Assembly: GCA_002293245.1 (NCBI GenBank)
Contig: DBCV01000013.1
Coordinates: 1-12,398 of the forward strand
Reading direction: 5' to 3'
DNA: 12,398 nucleotides
Source: Candidatus Saccharibacteria bacterium UBA949
Lineage (GTDB): Bacteria; Patescibacteriota; Saccharimonadia; Saccharimonadales; Saccharimonadaceae
In this document: positions 1 to 6,848 of the stretch, one piece after another
Position numbering within the stretch: position 1 is the first letter of the stretch
Layout: every line of letters begins with the position of its first letter
Program-made: the position numbers and the translations under genes
The notes under the pieces: model-generated
What the model was told of the DNA's origin: nothing
Databases searched by the model: none
What the model saw: only the letters and a program-made list of their open reading frames with translations

Positions 1-1
1 A

Positions 2-2611
2 AACGGTTGGAACACCTCTTACGCAGCCCAAAACAACGTCCAAACCAACAGCGCTAGCAATACCTACAAGTACGCTGCCGTACCCACTAGCCAAACCACC
101 ATCAGAAACCAAACCACCCCCACTGGCGGAACCACCCAAAGCACCAACCTCTACGTTTCCGCCTGCGCCGGAGGCACAGGCGGAAACCCACCCACAGGCA
201 CCTACCAAGGCATCATTACTCTCACAACCACAACTACCTCCTTGCCCACACCAACCATAACATCAATATCCCCAACCAGCGGCACCACAGCCGGAGGAAC
301 CACCATCACCATCACCGGCACTAACTTTGGAACAAGCGCTAACCCCAACCTCACCGCAGCCTACATCGGTGCTACCCGAACCAACAACGGCTCCTCCGCT
401 AGCACCTGGACTGGCGGATACCCTTGCACTAACCTAACCGTCCTTTCCCAGACCAGCGCTACCTGCAGAACATCTGCAGGTAGCGCTGGGATCTATGACT
501 TCTCCATCGACAGCAAAGGCGGATGGTACACCAAAACATCAGCCTATACTTACGAAGAGCCACCAGAGCCGCTACAAACCCTAACTCTCGCCCAATGCGC
601 TAATATGCCCATGGGTTCCATCAAGAAATTCTACGACGAACGAGACAAAAAGGTGTACCACGTCAGAAAAATGCCCGACGAAAAGTGTTGGATGATGGAC
701 AACCTAGCCTACGCTGGGGGGATATCCAATGGTGGAACTAATACCTACGGAGACTCCCACACCCTAACCTTTGCAACCGCAACCAACACGGCCGGAGGCA
801 GTGCTTGGACAACAGCAACCGGCATCACCACCCGCTTCGTCACCACCAACAACTTCACGGGCTCAGACCAAAACAGCTCTGGTGGCCAACCGATCCAAAA
901 TACCACGGCAACTCTAAGTAATGGCACCCAATGCACCGCTAGTGTGACCGGTTCTGCCCCTGTGAACAGTAAGTGCCTATCCTACCTCTACAACTGGTGC
1001 TCTGCTGCAGGCCTAGATAGCACGACCACCCCCACTTGCGCAGCTGCTACCAATACCGGAACCGGACCAGGCTATGTAGGCTCTACCGCAGGCGGTGGTA
1101 TGGGCACTATAGGTAAAACTGGCGGTAAGGGCGGTGAGAGCAAAGGCAATACCAATGCTGGCAACCCTGCAGGTGTTAACTCCACCGCTAACGGCACTAT
1201 CTGCCCAGCAGGTTGGAGGTTGCCAGTGGGTAGGGACAATACAACTGGTTCCTCAAACGATGCTAACAATGACTGGGCCATCCTAAATGGCTCTATGAGT
1301 GCCGGAACTTTGTCCGCAGCTAACGCCAGCGCAGGAACTGGGTATAGGGAGAACTGGCAACCGAATGCCACTTCCGGCGGTAATGAAACGTGGCGATCCT
1401 CTTTTGGTGCCGTTTCCGCTGGAAGCCTCTCCCCGGACTACGGGCTGATTAGTCAGTCCACAGAAGCTGAGTGGTGGTCATCGTCACTAAGTAGTAATTA
1501 CGTCTATTATGCGTATACGAACAGCACTAGCATCATTCCCGGTATTTACGGTCATAGAAAGTACCAAGGGCGTGCTGTCCGTTGCGTCATGGATTCCCCT
1601 CCCACCTACCTCCAAGAACTAACACTGGACTACTACAACACCCTAAGCGTTGGCGACACACTTACCCTCAAAGACGCTCGTGACAACAAGTCTTACCACC
1701 TGAAGAAAATGCCCGACAACAAACTCTGGATGATGGACAACCTAGCCTATGCCGGAGGAACCTCCAATGGTGGAAGCAACTACTTCGGTGATGAACACGC
1801 GTTAAACTTCGTGAACGCAACAAGTGCTTCCCCCTGGACAACCGCGACAGGAATAACCACTCGCTACGTGACGACTAACAACTACACCGGCTCTGACCAA
1901 AACAGTTCCGGTGGGCAGCTGATCCAAAACACCACAGCAACTTTGTACAACGGCACCCGGTGCACCAATAGTGTGACGGGCTATTCACCCACGGATAGTA
2001 AGTGCCTATCCTACCTCTACAACTGGTGCTCTGCTGCAGGCCTAGACGGCACTACCACTCCAACTTGTGCAGCAGCCACTAACACCGGCACAGGCACAGG
2101 CTATGCAACAACCGGCGTGATAGGCAAGACTGGCGACAAAGGCGGTGAATCCAAAGGCAACACCAACGCTGGCAACCCAAGCAATGTCAACTCCACCACC
2201 AACGGTACTATCTGCCCAGCTGGTTGGAGATTGCCAGTAGGCACAAATAACTCAACCGGATCGGCAAACAATGCCAACAACGAATGGGCTATCCTGAATG
2301 GCTCGATGCGCAACGGTACACTATCCGCAGCTAATATCAGCCAAGGAACTGGCTATGTAGAGAACTGGCAACCCAATGCAACATCTGGTGGTAACGCCAC
2401 TTGGCGTTCCTCCTTTGGCGCCGTTTCTTCTGGGTACTTCTACCCAGGCACCGGGCTGGGCAGTCAGTCCCTGGACCTCTTCTGGTGGTCATCGTCGCTG
2501 CTCAGCAGCACCAATGCCCACCGTACAATCGTCCTTGATACAAGTGTCTACCCAGGCACGAGCTACGGCAATAAGTACGTCGGGTATGCAGTTAGGTGCG
2601 CTTTCCCGTAG
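2..2611 (+). CDS. Secreted IPT/TIG plus double FISUMP-domain surface protein, 5'-truncated by window edge
   Basis: Reading frame 2 is open from the first base to a TAG at 2609-2611 (a second in-frame TAG follows), so the gene begins upstream. The TTG at 242 is only an internal codon. Visible domains: about 80 residues ending in a PTGTYQGIITL-type strand, typical of the end of a beta-sandwich domain; an IPT/TIG Ig-like domain (about 245-560, with SPTSGTTAGGT and ITGTNFG); then two FISUMP domains (Fibrobacter succinogenes major paralogous domain) at about 572-1593 and 1608-2608. Each FISUMP copy has the hallmarks WMMDNLAYAG, SYLYNWCSAAG, CPAGWRLPVG, WWSSS and AVRC. The protein is rich in Thr, Asn, Ser and Gly and ends directly after the second domain, with no sortase motif or C-terminal membrane segment; any signal peptide or anchor must lie upstream. 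Extracellular binding or adhesion is the likely role by domain type. The ligand is unknown. Confidence 0.85.
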   Translation, partial: NGWNTSYAAQNNVQTNSASNTYKYAAVPTSQTTIRNQTTPTGGTTQSTNLYVSACAGGTGGNPPTGTYQGIITLTTTTTSLPTPTITSISPTSGTTAGGTTITITGTNFGTSANPNLTAAYIGATRTNNGSSASTWTGGYPCTNLTVLSQTSATCRTSAGSAGIYDFSIDSKGGWYTKTSAYTYEEPPEPLQTLTLAQCANMPMGSIKKFYDERDKKVYHVRKMPDEKCWMMDNLAYAGGISNGGTNTYGDSHTLTFATATNTAGGSAWTTATGITTRFVTTNNFTGSDQNSSGGQPIQNTTATLSNGTQCTASVTGSAPVNSKCLSYLYNWCSAAGLDSTTTPTCAAATNTGTGPGYVGSTAGGGMGTIGKTGGKGGESKGNTNAGNPAGVNSTANGTICPAGWRLPVGRDNTTGSSNDANNDWAILNGSMSAGTLSAANASAGTGYRENWQPNATSGGNETWRSSFGAVSAGSLSPDYGLISQSTEAEWWSSSLSSNYVYYAYTNSTSIIPGIYGHRKYQGRAVRCVMDSPPTYLQELTLDYYNTLSVGDTLTLKDARDNKSYHLKKMPDNKLWMMDNLAYAGGTSNGGSNYFGDEHALNFVNATSASPWTTATGITTRYVTTNNYTGSDQNSSGGQLIQNTTATLYNGTRCTNSVTGYSPTDSKCLSYLYNWCSAAGLDGTTTPTCAAATNTGTGTGYATTGVIGKTGDKGGESKGNTNAGNPSNVNSTTNGTICPAGWRLPVGTNNSTGSANNANNEWAILNGSMRNGTLSAANISQGTGYVENWQPNATSGGNATWRSSFGAVSSGYFYPGTGLGSQSLDLFWWSSSLLSSTNAHRTIVLDTSVYPGTSYGNKYVGYAVRCAFP
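572..2608 (+). repeat. Tandem duplication of the FISUMP domain (two units of about 1 kb)
   Basis: Unit 1 (about 572-1593) and unit 2 (about 1608-2608) align along their whole length. The offset shrinks from 1038 to 1029 to 1011 nt because unit 2 lacks three residues before its WTTATG and six in the Gly-rich loop before IGKTG. A 50-nt block is identical at the DNA level (968-1017 and 1997-2046). Framework codons near the C-terminal ends are also nearly identical, while the codons between them differ completely. Confidence 0.9.
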
Positions 2612-2699
2612 TAGCCTCTGTTCCGTCCAGCCTTGAAAAAGAAAGGACAAAGCGAGGTGGGCAAAAGCTGGACAAGGAGCATAGCGAAACTAGCACTTA

Positions 2700-2708
2700 T
2701 GTTATAAT
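2700..2708 (+). promoter_or_regulatory. Extended -10 promoter of the 7TM-GAF gene, predicted leaderless
   Basis: TGT followed by a perfect TATAAT (2703-2708) ends 6 nt before the ATG at 2715. A start site 6-7 nt after the -10 would fall on or next to the A of the ATG, so the mRNA should have essentially no leader. There is no Shine-Dalgarno sequence before the ATG. No good -35 is seen; the TGn extension may compensate. Confidence 0.6.
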
Positions 2709-2714
2709 TAAACT

Positions 2715-3938
2715 ATGAACGGATTAGACCTACGGATTGTGGCGATTGTGGTGGTGGCGGCGCTTGGGCTAGTGCTGGGGGTGAGCATTCTTCTTTCTGG
2801 TACGCCCAGACATCATAAACGCGGTCTGGTGTTTTTTGTGGAGTCGCTGTTGGCTGCGGTTTATGCGGCGGTGGCGATTGGGCGCTTGTCTGGCGATCCG
2901 AGTGTAGCGACCGGGAACGGGCTATACATTGCCGCGACCGGTGTATTTATACTTACAATCTTTCTGCATATGGTGCTTTCGCTGATTTCGGCGCAGAAGT
3001 CTAGCACAAAGCGGGGGCGGAAAGCCCACAAGGTTTTGATAAGTAGCATTGCTGCTGTTTTGGCATTGGTGTTTACCTTCAACTTACTGCTGCCGCTACT
3101 CGGCAACTTTAGCCTGATTTGGTTGGGGCCGATTGGCTTTAGTATTGTGGCCGTAGCTGTGTATGTGGCAACCTTGCGCTACGAGCTGTTTGCGGTGCGG
3201 CCGCTGGTGATTCGCGTGGTTTCGTACTGTTTGATTGTGGTGGGAATCGTGATTGTATACCTGGTGGTAATGACGGTTGTTTACAAGTTCCTGTTCAAGA
3301 TTGAGCAGCCGTCCTGGGAGCTGTATTCGGTGAATATCATCATGATAATAATCGTGGTGATGTTGTTGCCGCTGATTAACGAAGTGAACTACTTTTTGAA
3401 CAAGTTTGTATATGATGATGAATACAACGTGGATGAGTTGGTGCGCCGGGTGAATCAAACGTTGCTGCGGACTCACGATATGGAACAATTATTGAGTGCC
3501 GTTGCGAAGGACCTGAATGAAACGCTCAGCACGTCGTATGTTTACTTTACGATTTTTAGCGCCGATGGCGGAATTGCGATGGTGGCGGGGCAGACCAAAG
3601 ATAGGCTGAGCTACGAGGAAACCAAAGAAGTCAGTGAGTTGGTGCGAAACGAAAAGTCGCCCAAGGTGATGACGGTGGACGAGGTGACTTTGCGGCTTGC
3701 GGGCGCTAAGAACTGCGTTGAGACTTTGCAACGACATAGAGCGGCTTTGGTGGCAAAATTGGTGGCCTATGAAGGGACAAAAGAAGTGCGAGAGCAAGTG
3801 GTAGGTTTTGTGCTGATTGGTCACAAGGAACGCGGCCGGCGGATAATTCAAAAAGATATTGATGCGATTAGCACGATTGCGAACCTAGTGGCGATTGCCG
3901 CCAAGAATATCGACTATTACAGCAAGTTGCAACGTTAG
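2715..3938 (+). CDS. Seven-TM plus GAF sensor protein lacking a kinase domain
   Basis: This 407-residue protein has seven hydrophobic segments at about residues 6-28, 36-57, 68-93, 107-128, 134-154, 165-190 and 203-222, like the 7TM input region of some bacterial histidine kinases. A charged linker (about 231-255, YDDEYNVDELVRR) follows, then a GAF-like domain at about 256-398. The end, DIDAISTIANLVAIAAKNIDYYSKLQR in three parts (DIDAIST, IANLVAIAAK, NIDYYSKLQR), matches the last GAF helix that normally runs into the HisKA dimerisation helix. Here it stops, with no H-box or ATPase motifs, and the next 7 bp lead into the convergent GH97 gene, so no kinase is encoded downstream. It could be a regulator of a partner kinase, a ligand-sensing membrane protein or a remnant. 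The ATG at 2715 is set by the adjacent -10 box. Its signal is unknown. Confidence 0.75.
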   Translation: MNGLDLRIVAIVVVAALGLVLGVSILLSGTPRHHKRGLVFFVESLLAAVYAAVAIGRLSGDPSVATGNGLYIAATGVFILTIFLHMVLSLISAQKSSTKRGRKAHKVLISSIAAVLALVFTFNLLLPLLGNFSLIWLGPIGFSIVAVAVYVATLRYELFAVRPLVIRVVSYCLIVVGIVIVYLVVMTVVYKFLFKIEQPSWELYSVNIIMIIIVVMLLPLINEVNYFLNKFVYDDEYNVDELVRRVNQTLLRTHDMEQLLSAVAKDLNETLSTSYVYFTIFSADGGIAMVAGQTKDRLSYEETKEVSELVRNEKSPKVMTVDEVTLRLAGAKNCVETLQRHRAALVAKLVAYEGTKEVREQVVGFVLIGHKERGRRIIQKDIDAISTIANLVAIAAKNIDYYSKLQR

Positions 3939-3945
3939 GGATTGC

Positions 3946-5937
3946 CTAGTGTGCGAGTGCTGGGCGGATTCTTATGGCGAAGCCGCCGCCGGCTGCCATG
4001 AAGATATTTAGCGAATCGGAGCTGCGTACATGCTGCTCGTTGATGTCAATGGCCAGTGGGTTGTCGCGGAAATGAGTATCCGGAGCATCTTTGTGGATTT
4101 CGGCAATGTATTCAACTTCCGGCTCCAGGAAGTCGAGATATAGGTTGATGGTGCGGGCGTTTTCGTCGGTGATGCCGCCCACAAACCAATTGGGCGAGTT
4201 CAGGTCTTTTCTGGCGATCACAAAGTAGTCGCCGACCTCGCCCAAAAGCGGCACGGACTTTTCCCAAGTTGTGGGCACGTCTTGGATGAATTTGAAGGCT
4301 GGGTTATTGTCGTAGTAGCGCGGGCGACCGGAAACCATTTCCATTGGGCTGAAAATCGTCACGTAAAAGGCCAGTTGGCGGGCGAGAGTGGAGGTGACGC
4401 GCTTGACGGAATTGGTCAGATCAAATAACCCCGGGGTCATGTCGAAACTGCCGGCCAGCATACGCGTGAATGGCAGGACCGTGAAATGCTCGGGGGTGAT
4501 TCCACCGCCTTCGTATTCTTGGCCACGTGCGCCTTCCCGCACCATCAGGTTGGGCCAAGTGCGTTCGATGCCGGTGCCTTTGATTGGCTCGTGAACGTCC
4601 AGCATGATTTGGCGTTTGGCGCATTCCTCTACGACTTTTTGATAGTGTTTGACGCCGAGTTGACTGTGGTGGTAATCGCGTTTGCCCAACATTGAGCCGG
4701 CATAGCCTGTCTTGAGATAGTGGATGTCGAAACCTTGCAGATAATCTAGCGCTGTTATCATCTGCTGCTCGTAGTTTTCTATATTGCCAGCGGTTTCGTG
4801 GTGGGCGACAAGTTGTACATTTTGCGAGCGGGCGTAGTTAATCACGCGCGGGAAATCCAGGTCGCTCTGGGGCGAGGTGAAGTCAAAGTTGGCACCATCA
4901 CCCATCCAGTCGCCCTCCCAGCCTGGATTCCAGCCTTCTAATAGCAGCGCTGGGATGCCCAACCGCTTGCAGGCGTCGATATATTCCATGGTGTTTTCGG
5001 TATTTGCGCCGTGCCGATCGCCGGAAGCCCAAGTCATTTCGCCAATATGCAGCGCCCACCAGATGCCCATGAACTTGATTGGCTTGACCCAAGAAAAATC
5101 GTTTTTGGGGTTGGGCGGGTCGTTCAAATTAAGGACCATGCGGGACTTGGTTAGGTCCACCGCGTTGTGGGCGATGATCAGCACGCGCCAGGGTGTTTCG
5201 AACGGCAGATTGACTTGGGCTTTTGAGCCGTCGGCCAACGGTGTGATATCGGAAACCAGTTTACCGTTTTCTAGTTTGATATTCATGGAACCATAATTAT
5301 ATAGAGCGGCTTCGTGGATTGATACAAAACTACCGGAGGTTGAGTGAATAGTTAGCGGAGTGTGAACGGGCGCCGTAAGGGAAAACAATGGTGTGTTTTG
5401 GTATAAGTATTCGTAGCGATCGGGCTGATAAGCGGGGATCCACCAGGCTGTGCTGTTGACGTCAATGGCGAATTCCGTGTCTTCTCGCACGGCGATGATG
5501 TTATCGATATTGTTCTGCGCGGGGAATTCATAGCGAAAGGCCACACCGTCGTTAAAAACCCTGAAGCGCAGAGTAAATAGGCGGCCGGGTTCGGTTTTTT
5601 CTTCCAGGTACACGGCAATTTCGTTGTAGTTATTGTGGATTTCTGATTCTTCGCCCCAAAAGGTTGGCCAGGTTTCGTCGTGGCCGCGCGAATGGTGGCG
5701 GACGATTTCCAGGTTGTCGCCAAATGGTGGTTGGCCGCGGAATTCGAAACCAAGGCGAGATGGGCGGACGATTTCTTTGCCGTCTTTTTCTACCGAATAG
5801 TGTGGTTGGCCGTTTTGTAGTGTAAAAACTAGGCGGATTCTGCCGTCTGGCGATTGATGCTCGCAGGATTGTCCGCTGGTTTTTTTGTGCGGTTTTTCTT
5901 TTGTGTGCCTGCCGAATAATCTGCTGAATAATCCCAT
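3946..5937 (-). CDS. Glycoside hydrolase family 97, predicted inverting alpha-glucosidase (SusB-like), no signal peptide
   Basis: A 663-residue enzyme with the full GH97 layout: N-terminal beta-super-sandwich (about 25-275), (beta/alpha)8 catalytic barrel (about 280-540) and C-terminal beta domain (about 550-660). Catalytic residues of Bacteroides SusB, as I recall them, map with a constant offset of 58: E439 to E381 (HHETAG), E508 to E450 (DVHEPI), E526 to E468 and acid E532 to E474 (REGARGQEYE). E209 (SIHEAAL) fits the N-domain calcium ligand. The strand that carries the Asp nucleophile in retaining members reads LKTGYAG, without Asp. This predicts an inverting, calcium-dependent enzyme that releases glucose from alpha-glucans or maltooligosaccharides. 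Most relatives are exported, but here the N-terminus (MGLFSRLFGR followed by a Lys/His-rich stretch) is short, basic and amphipathic with no hydrophobic core, so it is probably cytoplasmic or peripherally membrane-bound. It is convergent with the sensor gene (7 bp between stops). Confidence 0.92.
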   Translation of the reverse strand: MGLFSRLFGRHTKEKPHKKTSGQSCEHQSPDGRIRLVFTLQNGQPHYSVEKDGKEIVRPSRLGFEFRGQPPFGDNLEIVRHHSRGHDETWPTFWGEESEIHNNYNEIAVYLEEKTEPGRLFTLRFRVFNDGVAFRYEFPAQNNIDNIIAVREDTEFAIDVNSTAWWIPAYQPDRYEYLYQNTPLFSLTAPVHTPLTIHSTSGSFVSIHEAALYNYGSMNIKLENGKLVSDITPLADGSKAQVNLPFETPWRVLIIAHNAVDLTKSRMVLNLNDPPNPKNDFSWVKPIKFMGIWWALHIGEMTWASGDRHGANTENTMEYIDACKRLGIPALLLEGWNPGWEGDWMGDGANFDFTSPQSDLDFPRVINYARSQNVQLVAHHETAGNIENYEQQMITALDYLQGFDIHYLKTGYAGSMLGKRDYHHSQLGVKHYQKVVEECAKRQIMLDVHEPIKGTGIERTWPNLMVREGARGQEYEGGGITPEHFTVLPFTRMLAGSFDMTPGLFDLTNSVKRVTSTLARQLAFYVTIFSPMEMVSGRPRYYDNNPAFKFIQDVPTTWEKSVPLLGEVGDYFVIARKDLNSPNWFVGGITDENARTINLYLDFLEPEVEYIAEIHKDAPDTHFRDNPLAIDINEQHVRSSDSLNIFMAAGGGFAIRIRPALAH

Positions 5938-5945
5938 ACTTAAGC

Positions 5946-5975
5946 ATTATAGCAGCCCGCGGCTTGTTTTGGCAA
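5946..5975 (-). promoter_or_regulatory. GH97 promoter, predicted leaderless
   Basis: On the minus strand, TTGCCA (5975-5970), an 18-bp spacer and TATAAT (5951-5946) precede the ATG at 5937. Only 8 nt separate the -10 from the ATG, leaving a leader of about 0-4 nt and no Shine-Dalgarno sequence. Confidence 0.7.
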
Positions 5976-5993
5976 GCGCCGATGTGGTATAAT
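5964..5993 (+). promoter_or_regulatory. tRNA-Gln promoter, overlapping the divergent GH97 promoter
   Basis: TTGTTT (5964-5969), an 18-bp spacer and TATAAT (5988-5993) with a TGG extension at 5985-5987. The tRNA starts 11 nt after the -10. The two divergent -35 boxes abut (5964-5969 and 5970-5975), so polymerases on the two promoters should compete. A 7-bp inverted repeat (5954-5960 with 5994-6000) brackets most of the region. Confidence 0.65.
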
Positions 5994-6004
5994 GCGGGCT
6001 GTAT

Positions 6005-6079
6005 TGGGGAATCGCCAAGCGGTAAGGCACTAGGTTCTGGTCCTAGCATTCGGGGGTTCGAATCCCTCTTCCCCAGCCA
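6005..6079 (+). tRNA. tRNA-Gln (anticodon CUG)
   Basis: A complete cloverleaf is visible. The 7-bp acceptor stem is 6005-6011 with 6069-6075. The D stem GCC/GGC is 6014-6016 with 6026-6028. The anticodon stem CTAGG/CCTAG is 6030-6034 with 6042-6046, with loop TTCTGGT and anticodon CTG at 6037-6039. The T stem is 6052-6056 with 6064-6068 (one G-U) and the loop is TTCGAAT. The discriminator is G6076 and CCA is encoded at 6077-6079. The U1-A72 end pair is typical of bacterial tRNA-Gln. No clear terminator follows; the 43 bp to the end of the convergent hydrolase gene hold only a short T-rich stretch. Confidence 0.96.
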
Positions 6080-6122
6080 AGCATCGGAAATTTATTTTGT
6101 AAGGTGTTATTTGGATTGGAGC

Positions 6123-6833
6123 TTACTGAAAGTTTTTGATTAAGAAAGTGATGCTACGCTCGATAACTTCTTGTGCTTCGTCATATGTCCATTTGCTATG
6201 TTTGTAATTCTCGAAGTAGTCGATTGTATGATTATGTTGTGTGTTATCGCATATTGCCTTACGGTTTTTTGAGTTGACGTACTCATCTTGGCCACATTGA
6301 ATGATGTAGGCGGGCATAGTACATCGCTTCAGTTTCTCTGGGATGTTCATAGCATGTGCCTCTGTCCAGAATGAGTCTTGAACCCGCTGGCCGTCTTCTT
6401 CGGCGAAGCCGGTGCCACTCGGTTGATATGGGTCGATGCTTGCGTCTGGCACCCATGCTACGAATGATGTTAGCCCTGGGACGTCAGAACCGACGCATAT
6501 TACGGTTGCGGCGCCCATGCTTTGGCCGAATAGTGCCACTTGGTACTCTTGGCCTAGAAAGTGGTGGACAATGGATTCGGTGGTTTGCACCCAGTCGATA
6601 AAGCTAGACGCGAACCAATTGCCTTCGGAGTTGCCGGAGCAGTATTGGTCGAAACGAAAACTACTGATGCCCAGCGGTTCCAGTTGACGTGCGATGTCAA
6701 CAAAGTGACGACTGGGCCCTATAGAAGTGCCCCGGAAGCCGTGACAGAATACTACGACTTTTTTCCCGCCCGCGTCATGAAAGACTGTGTTTAGTTTGTG
6801 ATGATTGAATTGTTGCTCATTAATTATTTCCAT
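6123..6833 (-). CDS. Alpha/beta hydrolase (serine esterase/acyl-hydrolase type)
   Basis: A 236-residue single-domain alpha/beta hydrolase. After a first strand (KKVVVFCHGF) comes the HG oxyanion motif at H31-G32. The nucleophile elbow is GQSMG with Ser105. The probable acid is Asp183 in the CGQDEYV turn and the probable catalytic His is H212 (NYKHSKW). The stretch FRFDQYCSGNSEG (59-71) matches the usual RxDxxGxGxSxG region of small esterases such as feruloyl esterase-like and lysophospholipase-like members. There is no signal peptide or membrane segment, so it is cytoplasmic. The substrate cannot be read from sequence. Its ATG lies 15 bp beyond the stop of the upstream RCC1 gene on the same strand, with a -10-like box in that gap, so it may be read both from RCC1 transcripts and from its own leaderless promoter. 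Confidence 0.85.
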   Translation of the reverse strand: MEIINEQQFNHHKLNTVFHDAGGKKVVVFCHGFRGTSIGPSRHFVDIARQLEPLGISSFRFDQYCSGNSEGNWFASSFIDWVQTTESIVHHFLGQEYQVALFGQSMGAATVICVGSDVPGLTSFVAWVPDASIDPYQPSGTGFAEEDGQRVQDSFWTEAHAMNIPEKLKRCTMPAYIIQCGQDEYVNSKNRKAICDNTQHNHTIDYFENYKHSKWTYDEAQEVIERSITFLIKNFQ

Positions 6834-6839
6834 GAGTAT

Positions 6840-6845
6840 AGTATA
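6840..6845 (-). promoter_or_regulatory. Putative -10 box of the hydrolase gene, predicted leaderless
   Basis: On the minus strand TATACT (6845-6840) lies in the 15-bp gap after the RCC1 stop and ends 6 nt before the hydrolase ATG (6833). No Shine-Dalgarno sequence precedes this ATG. No convincing -35 is seen at 16-19 bp, so this call rests mainly on its similarity in position to the two other leaderless promoters in the window. Confidence 0.4.
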
Positions 6846-6848
6846 TCA

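Noticed and set aside
242..244. TTG at 242 as the start of the FISUMP gene
   Set aside because: The frame is open to the left edge, and residues before it fit the end of a beta domain, so this is an internal Leu codon of a truncated gene.
2625..2673. Inverted repeat GTCCAGC/GCTGGAC after the FISUMP stop as a terminator or DGR hairpin
   Set aside because: Arms of only 7 bp around a 35-nt loop with no T-tract after the stem; weak and easily due to chance.
4877..5296. Plus-strand frame of 139 codons inside GH97, and similar long frames opposite the FISUMP, RCC1 and choice-of-anchor genes (for example 10532-11023, 11774-12160)
   Set aside because: They lie opposite genes with clear domain evidence, show no recognisable motifs and lack promoters or ribosome binding sites.
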